NCBI GenBank assembly: GCA_963662375.2
Contig: CAXXRP010000003.1
Coordinates: 1-64,000, forward strand
Origin: UBA11612 sp963662375
Lineage (GTDB): Bacteria; Pseudomonadota; Alphaproteobacteria; Rhodospirillales; Rhodospirillaceae
Reading direction: 5' to 3'
Length of the DNA stretch: 64,000 nucleotides
Translations under genes and position numbers: made by a program
Shown here: piece by piece, positions 55,367 to 64,000 of the stretch
Layout: every line of letters starts with the position of its first letter
Position numbering within the stretch: the stretch's first letter is position 1
Notes under the pieces: model-generated
What the model was told of the DNA's origin: nothing
The model's input: the letters and a program-made list of their open reading frames with translations, nothing else
Databases searched by the model: none

Positions 55367-58360
55367 ATGAGCAAGCGATCGAGCACTGATTTTACAAAGA
55401 CACTGAGTTATTCGACGGCCGTCATGGCTCTACTAGCGTTTGGGTCTGAGGGCGTGCAAGCGCAGGATCAGACCGCGCAAGCCCCCGCACTTGAATCGAT
55501 CATTGTGACCGGCTCGCGCATTGTGCGCGACGGTTTCGAGGCACCGACCCCTGTTTCGGTGCTGAGCGCCGACGATCTCACTATCATCGCAACGCCGAAT
55601 ATCGCCGACGCGGTGAACCGGCTGCCGGCCCTTCAAGGCAGCGTAACTACAACCAACGCAGGGGCAACCGTCAGCTCCGGTACGGGCGGTGTGAATCAGT
55701 TGAACCTACGCGCCTTGGCCGCGGTGCGTACTCTGGTGCTCCTGGACGGCAAGCGTGTTGTGGGTGCGACTCTTGCCGGCTTCGATAACAACGGCAGTAC
55801 GCCGGACGTCAACGGCTTCCCGGGCGGGCTGGTCTCGCGCGTTGACGTGGTGACCGGCGGCGCCTCGGCCGTGTACGGCGCCGACGCCCTGGCCGGTGTC
55901 GTGAACTTCATTCTCGACAAGAAATTCACCGGCATTAAGGGCGACATTCAGGGTGGCGTCACGACTTATGGCGACGACGAGAACTACAAATTTAGCTTGA
56001 CGGCGGGGGGGTCATTTTCCGGCGGTCGCGGCCATGCTCTGTTCTTCGCCGAGCACACCTACTCTGCGGGTATTGACGGTGACGGCAACCGGCCTTGGAA
56101 CAATCCTCGCAATTCCAGGGCGTCGGTTTTGAATCCGGATTACGCTCCAGGAAGCGGTTTGCCCCAGTATATCATTGCCAAGCATGTTGGTGTTCGGGCT
56201 ACCGCGGGCGGCGTGATCGTTGCGGATAGCCTCAACGGCGCCGCTTCGCCTTTCCGCGGCATTCAGTTTCTTGAGGGCGGCAAGCAGGCTCCGTTCACTT
56301 TCGGAACTAAATCGGGTACTTTCATGATCGGCGGCGACTATGAGCAGTCCAACATCTGGCGCTGGCCGACCTTAGATCTCGAAGTGCAACGCACGAACTT
56401 CTTTACGCGCTTTAGCTATGACTTGTTGGATAACGTCAATGCGTACACCGAGCTCTCCTATGCCTACACGCACGCCCGGAACGAATCCCTGGTGCCGAAT
56501 TTTGAATTTGGTATGAAAGTTTTTAGCGACAACGCGTTTATGCCGGAAGACATCCGGTCGAAAATGGTTGCCGGCGGGATCAGCTCGTTAACAATAGGCC
56601 ATTTCTTGGCTGCTGGTCCCCGTCTGCCTATTACGCTCTCAGACGGGAGTACGCCGCTTGACATCAAGGCGGATAACGGCCGTACGCAGCGGCGCTATGT
56701 CTTTGGCCTTGAAGGCGACTTCGGCTGGCTCTATACGGATTGGAGCTGGGATCTCTATTACGCCAGAAGCACGACCCACAACTCGACCCGCGCGCCGGAC
56801 AATCTGCAGTCCAGAGGGCCAACATCACCGTTTGATAAGGCGATTGACTCGGTGATTGACCCGGCCACGGGTGCCATTGTTTGCCGTTCGACCCTCACCA
56901 GTCCCGGCAACGGATGTATTCCCTACAATCCGTTCGGAATAAACGTGAACGGTGCGCTGGAATACGATTATGTCACCTCAATAGGGACCGCCATGACGGT
57001 CTTGTCGCAGGACGTATTCTCGGTCGAGGCGGCTGGCGAACCATTGGAAACCTGGGCCGGTCCGGTCTCTATCGCCTTCGGCGCCGAGCACCGGATTGAG
57101 AAAGTCAAGGGTATCGCAAGCGACGACGACCGCAATCGACGCTTCTTCGCCGGCAACTACATACCGACTAACGCCAAGTGGAGCGTGAGCGAAGCTTTCA
57201 TTGAAGCCGTTGTGCCGCTGGCCAAGGATACAGACTGGGCGGAAACGCTAGATCTCAACGCCGCAGTGCGCGGCGCCCAGTACAGTGAATCCGGTTTTTC
57301 GAGCACGTGGAAGGCGGGTGTGACCTACACGCCCCAGACGGATTACACCTTCCGCGTTACCCAGTCGCGCGATATCCGTGCACCGAACCTAGGCGATCTG
57401 TTCAACGCAGGCCGCGCGGGCACGGGGCAGATCGTCGACCCGTTCCAGAGTAATTTGATTACTAATGACGTGGTTACGGCCGACGTCGGCAACCCGAATC
57501 TGCAGCCCGAAAAGGCGGATACGACGGGTGTTGGCATTGTTTACTCGCCGAGCTGGGCGCCGGGCTTCACGGCATCGCTCGACTACTACCGGATCAACAT
57601 CAAGGATGCGATCACCATCATAGCCTCGCAGGACACGGTCAATGGTTGCTTCGCTGGCGTTAAGGCGTTCTGTAGCTCCATAGTGCGCATTGGCGGCGGT
57701 GATGGCAGCAATGTTACCGGCAATATTAACTACGTTGCCGATTCGCCTCAGAACGTGCTGAAGCAGATGACGGACGGGATCGACTTCGAGTTCGGCTACA
57801 ACTTCCCGATGGACAGCATTGTTAGTGGCTGGGAAGGCGATATGGCGATCCGCGGTCTAGCAAACTATGTGTTCTCGCTGGACACGACCGAAACCGATCC
57901 AGTAACCGGCGCTATAACGTTAATTGAGGGTGCCGGTATCATCGGCGCCGGGGTCTTTGGTCTTGGCGTCGGCCTGGGCACGCCGCACTTCCGCTGGAAT
58001 ACGTCGTTTACTTACTCGCTTGATCAGTTTTCAGGCACGGTGACTTGGCGCGGCAAGGGGTCGGGTGTGTACAGAAACGACTTTATCGTGTGTACGACGT
58101 CGTGCCCGGATGCGACGGCCGCCGCACCGACGATCAATGAAAATTCCATTGGCGCGGTCCATGTCTTCGATGCCGCGGTTAACTATTCGATCCTGGATGA
58201 CCACGCGACTCTGTACGGCGTCGTTCAGAACGTGCTGAACCGTGATCCACCGTTGGTTGCGGCCAACTTTAGAAACGGCTGGTACTCCGGCTTTAATGAC
58301 GCTGATTACTACAGTCGTATTGGCCGGATGTTCCGGGTCGGCATACGCTTCAACTACTAA
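55367..58360 (+). CDS. TonB-dependent outer-membrane receptor, paralogue of the amidase-locus receptor
   Basis: 997 residues, signal peptide ending near GVQAQ. Shares with the receptor at 8408 the plug segments IVRDGFEAPTPVSVLS, RTLVLLDGKR, VDVVTGGASAVYG and DALAGVVNF, and also barrel segments VIDPATGAIVCRSTLT and TQSRDIRAPNLGDLF, so the two genes are duplicates that diverged. It ends FRVGIRFNY. Its terminator is a stronger version of the one after the first receptor. It follows the bkd operon and regulator. An exact 23-bp segment (56975-56997) is identical to the leader of amidase 11. The ligand is unknown. Confidence 0.93.
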   Translation: MSKRSSTDFTKTLSYSTAVMALLAFGSEGVQAQDQTAQAPALESIIVTGSRIVRDGFEAPTPVSVLSADDLTIIATPNIADAVNRLPALQGSVTTTNAGATVSSGTGGVNQLNLRALAAVRTLVLLDGKRVVGATLAGFDNNGSTPDVNGFPGGLVSRVDVVTGGASAVYGADALAGVVNFILDKKFTGIKGDIQGGVTTYGDDENYKFSLTAGGSFSGGRGHALFFAEHTYSAGIDGDGNRPWNNPRNSRASVLNPDYAPGSGLPQYIIAKHVGVRATAGGVIVADSLNGAASPFRGIQFLEGGKQAPFTFGTKSGTFMIGGDYEQSNIWRWPTLDLEVQRTNFFTRFSYDLLDNVNAYTELSYAYTHARNESLVPNFEFGMKVFSDNAFMPEDIRSKMVAGGISSLTIGHFLAAGPRLPITLSDGSTPLDIKADNGRTQRRYVFGLEGDFGWLYTDWSWDLYYARSTTHNSTRAPDNLQSRGPTSPFDKAIDSVIDPATGAIVCRSTLTSPGNGCIPYNPFGINVNGALEYDYVTSIGTAMTVLSQDVFSVEAAGEPLETWAGPVSIAFGAEHRIEKVKGIASDDDRNRRFFAGNYIPTNAKWSVSEAFIEAVVPLAKDTDWAETLDLNAAVRGAQYSESGFSSTWKAGVTYTPQTDYTFRVTQSRDIRAPNLGDLFNAGRAGTGQIVDPFQSNLITNDVVTADVGNPNLQPEKADTTGVGIVYSPSWAPGFTASLDYYRINIKDAITIIASQDTVNGCFAGVKAFCSSIVRIGGGDGSNVTGNINYVADSPQNVLKQMTDGIDFEFGYNFPMDSIVSGWEGDMAIRGLANYVFSLDTTETDPVTGAITLIEGAGIIGAGVFGLGVGLGTPHFRWNTSFTYSLDQFSGTVTWRGKGSGVYRNDFIVCTTSCPDATAAAPTINENSIGAVHVFDAAVNYSILDDHATLYGVVQNVLNRDPPLVAANFRNGWYSGFNDADYYSRIGRMFRVGIRFNY
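56975..56997 (+). repeat. 23-bp exact repeat, copy B (inside second receptor gene)
   Basis: Identical to 28283-28305. Here it encodes TSIGTAM and sits in a barrel loop. The corresponding part of the first receptor gene is different (NYTTGTGYG), so the match is not ancestral to the pair. Confidence 0.8.
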
Positions 58361-58383
58361 TATCTAAGTTCTGGTGGAGATTG

Positions 58384-58420
58384 GGGAGGCTAGGAGAAAT
58401 CCTAGCCTCCCTTTCTTTTT
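58384..58420 (+). terminator. Strong rho-independent terminator after second receptor
   Basis: Perfect 12-bp stem GGGAGGCTAGGA / TCCTAGCCTCCC with a GAAA tetraloop, followed by a T-rich tract (TTTCTTTTT). Confidence 0.93.
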
Positions 58421-59160
58421 CTATACCGCCCGGGCTCTCGTAGTCAGGCGCCGCTATATCAGCGCTATCTTGTATAGGGTGGTCGATGAATATGCCCCGC
58501 TGGTATTTTCTTGGGTGTGTGTTCTCTTGACAACACGATCTAGAGCGGATGGCTCTATCACAAGACTCAGCGCGTTTTCGGTCGCCGAGTGTTTAGGCCG
58601 GTTTGAAGGAGCAAGAGCTTTCAACGCGGGTCTTGCTGTCGATGCAAGAGTTGACGCCGTTGAATTCCAAAAGTTAGGTTCCGCCCTACCGTTGCGTAGC
58701 CATCGCATAACATGGTTTCGCGGCTGGGAGATATTTGTGGACTTCAAGGGGAGAGGCATGTCTCAGTCATCGGCCATGGGGGTGAGCGTGGTTCCGACGT
58801 CGCAGGCGAACTTCCACTCGCCTGGCTCCGGCAAGCGCATGTCGAGGTTGATGCAGGTATCGCGAGAATCGCTCTATTCGGCGGCGGTGCATTCGATTTC
58901 CTCAACGCAGATGCCGATGTTAGTGCCGTCTTCGGTTTTGACGCCTATCTAGCGGGCGTGCCCGCCGTGCCGCGCCAATTACAAGTTTGAGTGATTCTGC
59001 GAAGAGCGATAATTTAACTTATGTCATGTGATCCTCCGCGCTACGTCGAGAATGCTGCCATTGCTGATTTCTCACCCTATGCATTAAAACAAACCTATGA
59101 TTTGTGCGGATGCTGATCAGTGCGGACAGAGCTGTCTGAATTTTATGTTTGGGGCGCTGA
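58421..59160. other. Mostly non-coding region with a possible minus-strand remnant
   Basis: On the minus strand about 58757-58950 reads like a protein fragment with four Cys (TNIGICVEEIECTAAE, then CINLDMRLPEPGEWKFAC), broken by an in-frame stop and lacking a start. It may be a decayed small secreted protein. A plus-strand frame from 58374 crosses the terminator and is not a gene. Confidence 0.35.
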
Positions 59161-60751
59161 GTGGAAAATTTCACCAAGTTTAATTTAGAGCAACTCGAGA
59201 CTTCACTCAGAACGGCGATAACGAGTGAGGACTGGCCTGCCGCAGAATTCCATTTGCGCCGGGAGCTTAAAATGGACCCGTCGAACCAATATCTTTTAAA
59301 TCTATTATGGTCTATAAGCCGCCGCACACGGCGCTATCGGCAGGCGTTTCGTGCACTTGACCGACTGTTTGAATTGTCTCCGCACCAGGAGGTCCAATTT
59401 TTTGTTGGAGAAGATGGCACCGGATATAAATATGCCCCGTTCATCAAGTTCTCTGAACGAAACCATATGTACTTGCTGCTTATTGCCGCATCGGCCTCCA
59501 TTCTTGGATTAAGCATTGGCTTTAGTTACGGCGCACTTGCGGCGAAGGCCGCTGTGGGAGCACTAGCGTTTGGGGTCGTCGCTACTGAAGTGCTTTATCG
59601 CGCGTGGCTATACGCCCATGCAGGCATTCGAGGAGAGTATTTCGCTTTTCCAAGACAAGAAACTGAAGCGCAACATCTCTTTGCCGTAATGGATAAGGCT
59701 ATAGAAAATTATGATCCGGCTAGGGGCTACGACATGGATCCGAACAGCACGGCCGTCCGCGTGGGAATAATTGGCGATCGGGTGGTCGAAACTCACCCGG
59801 TTGTGACAGATGGAAATGGAAACGTCGGCTTCACGGACGAGGAATTCAGCCCCAGCGCCATTAACATACTGATACTGGGAGATTCCTATACCAGCTTCCC
59901 TGGCAACGGTGCTATCGCAGACGACCTAGAAGGCGTTGAGTGGCCGTACTTCTTAAAAAGAAATGACGGCGGAAGGGCTTGGGCCGGTTCGCATTCTGAA
60001 TTACGGCCGCTCGGGGCATGGCATATTGCAAATGGTAGACACAGCGGCGAGCGTACTGGATCGGTACAAGCCGGACATTGTTGTGCTCGCGTTCATCAAG
60101 CGTGATCTCTCTCGCTTTAGGTACTGGCACGTCAATCGTCGCATTGGTGGCGTTTTTCGTGGGTTGAGAATGCAAACCCCCGACACGAATGCGCCGGTAG
60201 AACTATGTAACGACCAGTACCTTATCGACGACAGGATTACGGCTTCATGGGCACAGGAGCGACTCAAGCTAGGCGATTGTGACAAACTGTTAAGGTCACT
60301 TGTAAAAAAGTATCGGCGCTTGCGGCGGCGCACGTCCGCCCGGGCCATCAATCTGCTGTCCGCTCGGCGGCTGTACTCCTGGGATCATATGTTCTTCAGC
60401 ACGCCATTCATTGATATCAGATTATCACCTCGCGTGCATTGGCCGAAAGACGGGTTTATCTCAAACTACGAGAACGATCATAAATTTGTCGAGGCCGTCG
60501 CTCAGATCAAGGCATCGGGCGCACAGATCTGGCCCGTCTATTTGCCTGACAGTGACGAGCTCGTTAAAGGTGAGATAATTGCTAATCCTCAGGAATCGGT
60601 ACTGCTGAAAAGCCTTCAAAAACTTGTCGGCCGGCCGGTAATTGTTTTGAAGCCGATGACAACAGTTGATCGGGCTTTGGTGGCCGAGAAATACCAGCGG
60701 TATCCTCACGACGGCCCCCCCCTCGGCGTGGGCGCAGGAATTGCTTGCTGA
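59161..60751 (+). pseudogene. SGNH/GDSL hydrolase-like membrane protein with one frameshift
   Basis: From GTG 59161. The N-terminal part has a TPR-like helical pair (DWPAAEFHLRRELKMDP), then two hydrophobic segments (YLLLIAASASILGLSIGF; AAVGALAFGVVATEVLYRA), then NILILGDSYTSF, the Ser motif of SGNH hydrolases. At the A-rich run near 59954-59963 there is one extra base. The first frame runs on to 60105 without family resemblance, while the other frame carries ILNYGRSGHGILQMVD (Gly/Asn block) and continues to 60751. Removing one base gives a 529-residue protein. It precedes an SxtJ-like gene and a carbamoyltransferase, a known association in glycan modification clusters. The indel in an A tract may be an error or a phase switch. 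Confidence 0.65.
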
Positions 60752-60816
60752 CGCCTTTGTTCGCGAGATAAAAGGCCCGCTTCGTTCGGCCTTCACAAAA
60801 ACTTTCTAGCCAATCC

Positions 60817-61197
60817 ATGATCACAACAAAGACAGCCAAAATAATTATTCGAGCTCTGGCGTTTGCCACCCCGTTAGTTGCGCTAGGCCTAGTCGTCACA
60901 CTTTTCTCTCGGCCACTATCTAGTGCGCTGCTGGTTGTTGCGGTCGTGGTAGCCGGGCTAGCTATGATTAGGCCCGAGCTAGTGGCGCCGATGTACACAT
61001 ATGGAGCTCGGCATTTCGATCCGCTCGCGATGCGTATTATAGATGCTATCTTGCTTGTATTTTTCAGCTTGGTAGTTGTTCCGGCAGGCCTTGCCATAAG
61101 ACTGTTGCGCTGGGCACGCACTACGGTGCTCGAGCGCAAACAAAGAGTATCGACAAACTGGATCGTGAAATCGCCGGAGGACGATCATGGGCCGTAA
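60817..61197 (+). CDS. SxtJ-like small membrane protein
   Basis: 126 residues with two hydrophobic regions (about 10-50 and 70-98) and a conserved middle PELVAPMYTYGARHFDPLAMRI. This matches the small SxtJ-type proteins found beside NodU/TobZ carbamoyltransferases. It overlaps the next gene by 11 bases, so it is co-translated with it. Its role is unknown. Confidence 0.6.
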   Translation: MITTKTAKIIIRALAFATPLVALGLVVTLFSRPLSSALLVVAVVVAGLAMIRPELVAPMYTYGARHFDPLAMRIIDAILLVFFSLVVVPAGLAIRLLRWARTTVLERKQRVSTNWIVKSPEDDHGP

Positions 61198-63070
61198 AAC
61201 GCTGGGCATATCTGCATTTTTTCATGACAGCGCTGCCGCCCTCCTTGATGACGGACACATTCTCGCGGCGGCTCAGGAGGAACGGTTTTCCCGCATCAAA
61301 CACGATGCGTCGTTTTCAGCCCAGTCGATTCAGTATTGTCTGGTCGCGGGAAATTGCACTCTCGATGACGTTGATGCTATTGTCTACTATGAGACACCAC
61401 GACTAAAGCGTGATCGCCAGTTGAGGTCGATGGTCGATGCCGCGCCATGGAGCCTCAAGAATTTTCAGCGCTTTGGCCGCAAGTATTTTTTGGGCCAGCG
61501 CGACCCGCTAGAAGAAATCACTTCTAAATTGAACATGCTGTCGCCGTCTAGGCGTAAGAATTGGAACGTCGCTACATGCCCGCACCATGTGAGTCACGCG
61601 GCGAGCGCGTTTTACCCTTCTCCGTTTGAAGATGCGGTGGTCGTCACGGTTGACGGCGTTGGAGAGTGGGACACCACCAGTATCTTCAGCGGCCGCGGCA
61701 ATGTCCTAACCCGACTATCGGCGATCCATTTCCCTCACTCCCTGGGCCTTTTCTACTCGGCGTTCACAGCTTACTGTGGTTTTCGTGTCAATGACGGTGA
61801 ATACAAGCTCATGGGGCTTGCTCCCTACGGTGATCCGCGGTTCGCCGAACGTATTCGCGGCGAAGTCATCGAGTTGAACGAAGACGGATCTTTCCGGCTA
61901 AACATGGACTACTTCGACTTTCTGGCGGGAAGCAGAATGTTCAACGAGAAATTTGAGGCGCTTCTGGGCGGCCCGCCGCGCGCGCGCAATGGGGATATTA
62001 CGAAACGCCATATGGACGTGGCCGCATCGGTTCAGAAGCTGATTACAGAGGCGCTACTAACGCTTACGCGCTATGCCGTCGCCCAAACAGGCGCTCGACG
62101 ATTATGCTTCTCCGGAGGTGTCGCTCTCAATTGTGTGGCTAATGGCGAAATACTGAGATCGGGTGCAGTGGACGACATTTGGATACAGCCGGCGGCAGGC
62201 GATGCCGGTGGAGCGCTCGGTTGCGCCTTGCAGAACTATTACTCGTCAACGGGAGATTCCAGAACACCAGTAATCCCGGACTCTATGCGCGGCGCCCGCT
62301 TGGGCCCGAATTTCACACAAGCTTTCATGGAAAAAAGCCTAGGCAGTCTGGGGGCGAATTACGACCTTTTGAATGAGGCTGACCTGATTCAGTCCACAGC
62401 CGAGGCGCTTGCGCGCGGCGAAGTTGTCGGCTGGTTCGATGGAGCCATGGAATTCGGGCCCCGCGCGCTTGGCGGTCGTTCAATCCTTGCCGATGCACGC
62501 CGTCCTGACATGCAGCGCAAATTGAATCTTAAGGTAAAACACCGCGAAAGCTTCAGGCCCTTTGCTCCCATCGTCCTGGCAGAAGAGGCGCACAAATGGT
62601 TCAACATAGATCGGGAGAGCCCATATATGTTGATTGTCGCGTCTATCCTCGAGCAACACCGCACGCCGCACTCACCTGAGGCCGCGGAACAGACGGGATT
62701 TGATAGATTGGATGTGGTCCGCTCGGTACTCCCTGCTGTCACTCACGTCGACTATTCGGCACGCATACAGACTGTAGATGAAACTCGTAGCCCTCGCTTG
62801 CATGCGCTGCTTTCCAAATTTTCCCAATTGACGGGGGTATCGGTGCTCGTCAATACTAGCTTTAATGTGAATGACGAACCGATCGTTTGTTCGCCTACCG
62901 ATGCTTACCGGTGTTTCCTCAATACCGACGTGGATCGTTTGGTCATGGGCAATGCCGTGCTTGTCAGGGAGCAGCAGCTGGAGGAAGGTGAGGTTGGCAC
63001 GATCTCGAGGGAACCCGATCCTTCAACTCAGGAGCTAAGACCTGACGATTCTTTGTATACTCTGTACTGA
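61187..63070 (+). CDS. Carbamoyltransferase (NodU/CmcH/TobZ family)
   Basis: 627 residues. N-terminal Kae1-like domain: GISAFFHDSAAALLDDG, QEERFSRIKHD, CPHHVSHAASAF, VTVDGVGEWDTTS, LCFSGGVALNCVANGEI. C-terminal YrdC-like domain: FGPRALGGRSILAD, HRESFRPFAPIVL, VNTSFNVNDEPIVCSP. It transfers a carbamoyl group from carbamoyl phosphate, via carbamoyl-adenylate, to a hydroxyl, usually of a sugar. With the SGNH-like and SxtJ-like genes it probably modifies a surface glycan or secondary metabolite (inference). Confidence 0.93.
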   Translation: MGRKTLGISAFFHDSAAALLDDGHILAAAQEERFSRIKHDASFSAQSIQYCLVAGNCTLDDVDAIVYYETPRLKRDRQLRSMVDAAPWSLKNFQRFGRKYFLGQRDPLEEITSKLNMLSPSRRKNWNVATCPHHVSHAASAFYPSPFEDAVVVTVDGVGEWDTTSIFSGRGNVLTRLSAIHFPHSLGLFYSAFTAYCGFRVNDGEYKLMGLAPYGDPRFAERIRGEVIELNEDGSFRLNMDYFDFLAGSRMFNEKFEALLGGPPRARNGDITKRHMDVAASVQKLITEALLTLTRYAVAQTGARRLCFSGGVALNCVANGEILRSGAVDDIWIQPAAGDAGGALGCALQNYYSSTGDSRTPVIPDSMRGARLGPNFTQAFMEKSLGSLGANYDLLNEADLIQSTAEALARGEVVGWFDGAMEFGPRALGGRSILADARRPDMQRKLNLKVKHRESFRPFAPIVLAEEAHKWFNIDRESPYMLIVASILEQHRTPHSPEAAEQTGFDRLDVVRSVLPAVTHVDYSARIQTVDETRSPRLHALLSKFSQLTGVSVLVNTSFNVNDEPIVCSPTDAYRCFLNTDVDRLVMGNAVLVREQQLEEGEVGTISREPDPSTQELRPDDSLYTLY

Positions 63071-63183
63071 TAGGTCCGGCGCCAGTGGCCTATAGCCCAA
63101 AACTAACACCCCTCGAACAATGCGAAGTCATGCAGTAAACTAACATTGCGACTGGTAAAGAAAATCGGTCAGGCCAAAGCTGC

Positions 63184-64000
63184 ATGTCTAAATTTCAATC
63201 CTTCGTGACTCATCTTGAGTGTTCGGTGACCGGCAAAGTCTACGAACCGGGCCATGTTTACGGCTTATCCGAGGCGGGCAAGCCTCTATTGGTAAGATAC
63301 GATCTTTCTGCGCTCGCTGCTGCCTTTACCAAAGAGGATCTTGCAACCCGCGGTGGCGGGTTTTGGCGATATCGTGAATTTCTTCCCGTTACGAATTCCG
63401 AAAATATCGTTGAGTTGGGCGAAGTTGTTACGCCGCTGATGACGCTGCCGCGAATTGCCAATAAGTGCGGTGTGAATTCAGAGTCCATCCTAGTTAAGGA
63501 TGATAGTCGATTGCCCACGGGCTCCTTCAAAGCACGGGGGTTGGCGTTGGCGGTGTCGATGGCCAAGGAGTTGGGTTTGGAGCACTTGGCTATGCCTACG
63601 AACGGAAATGCCGGTGCGGCTATGGCGGCATATGCTAGCCGCGCCGGGTTGCGCACGACGATTTTTTGCCCCGCTGACACTCCAGAAATCAACGTATCCG
63701 AAATTGAGATCCAGGGCGCTTCCATCTATCTGGTGAATGGGCTGATCAACGACTGTGGAAAGATTGTTGCGGATGGCAAGGCATCAGTCGGGTGGTTTGA
63801 TGTTTCCACATTAAAAGAACCATATCGGATCGAGGGAAAGAAGACGATTGGGCTGGAACTTGCGGAGCAGTTGCACTGGGAATTGCCGGACGTGGTTTTC
63901 TATCCCACTGGGGGCGGTACTGGCTTAATTGGAATGTGGAAGGCTTTTGATGAGTTGGAAGCGATCAGTTGGATTGGGCCAAAACGCCCGCGGATGGTTG
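63184..64000 (+). CDS. thrC: Threonine synthase, N-terminal part (runs off window end)
   Basis: About 272 residues from ATG 63184 to the window edge. Threonine synthase type without the long N-terminal extension; starts FVTHLECSVTGKVYEPG. PLP lysine in LPTGSFKARG, MPTNGNAGAAMAAYASRAG and PTGGGTGLIGMWKAF for phosphate binding. It converts O-phosphohomoserine to threonine in the cytosol. The C-terminus is outside the window. Confidence 0.85.
   Translation, partial: MSKFQSFVTHLECSVTGKVYEPGHVYGLSEAGKPLLVRYDLSALAAAFTKEDLATRGGGFWRYREFLPVTNSENIVELGEVVTPLMTLPRIANKCGVNSESILVKDDSRLPTGSFKARGLALAVSMAKELGLEHLAMPTNGNAGAAMAAYASRAGLRTTIFCPADTPEINVSEIEIQGASIYLVNGLINDCGKIVADGKASVGWFDVSTLKEPYRIEGKKTIGLELAEQLHWELPDVVFYPTGGGTGLIGMWKAFDELEAISWIGPKRPRMV

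Noticed and set aside
58374..58952. A 192-codon plus-strand frame after the second receptor
   Set aside because: It starts inside the receptor's terminator and reads through the stem-loop; composition and lack of homology show it is fortuitous.

Overview
The window looks like chromosome from a Gram-negative, aerobic heterotroph of the Pseudomonadota, most likely an alphaproteobacterium. The evidence is the type of outer-membrane TonB-dependent receptors, the Sec, Tat and lipoprotein export signals, the style of the serine recombinase and IS1595 transposase, and a branched-chain keto-acid dehydrogenase operon with an Lrp regulator. No rRNA, tRNA or CRISPR array was seen, so placement below phylum is inference.

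Layout. 1-8.0 kb is mobile-element debris: the end of a tyrosine recombinase overlapping an intact large serine recombinase, fragments of other recombinases, a pRiA4b ORF-3-like fragment and an IS110 fragment. It also holds a decayed beta-lactamase-fold hydrolase and one intact secreted CocE/NonD-type hydrolase. 8.4-29.9 kb is the centrepiece: a TonB-dependent receptor followed on the same strand by eleven consecutive amidase-signature (AS) family genes. These fall into three export blocks: six lipoproteins, two Tat-exported proteins, and three Sec-exported proteins, of which the last two carry one frameshift each. 30.3-34.7 kb holds two small secreted proteins, another TonB-dependent receptor and a porin cut by an IS21-family element (34681-37261) that also truncates an IS1595 transposase.

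38.7-46.4 kb is a run of exported proteins of poorly known function: a metallo-beta-lactamase-fold protein, an unknown secreted protein, a DUF1592/DUF1588/DUF1585-type haem-motif protein, a DUF1552 protein, a PF03640-repeat protein and an SMP-30-like beta-propeller. 46.4-54.7 kb carries amino-acid catabolism: a Tat-exported PEP-mutase/isocitrate-lyase-fold protein, a PLP threonine-dehydratase-type enzyme, the complete bkd E1alpha-E1beta-E2-E3 operon and an Lrp/AsnC regulator. 55.4-58.4 kb is a second large TonB-dependent receptor, a clear paralogue of the one that heads the amidase array and ending in nearly the same terminator hairpin. 59.2-63.1 kb is a frameshifted SGNH-hydrolase-like gene, an SxtJ-like membrane protein and a NodU/TobZ-type carbamoyltransferase. 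The window ends inside a threonine synthase gene.

How it may fit together (inference): receptors import an amide-containing compound or its fragments, many envelope-located amidases cleave it, and the products, probably amino acids or short acyl units, enter the bkd pathway. Threonine dehydratase makes 2-oxobutyrate, an accepted substrate of branched-chain keto-acid dehydrogenases, so it fits the same route. The substrate cannot be read from the sequence.
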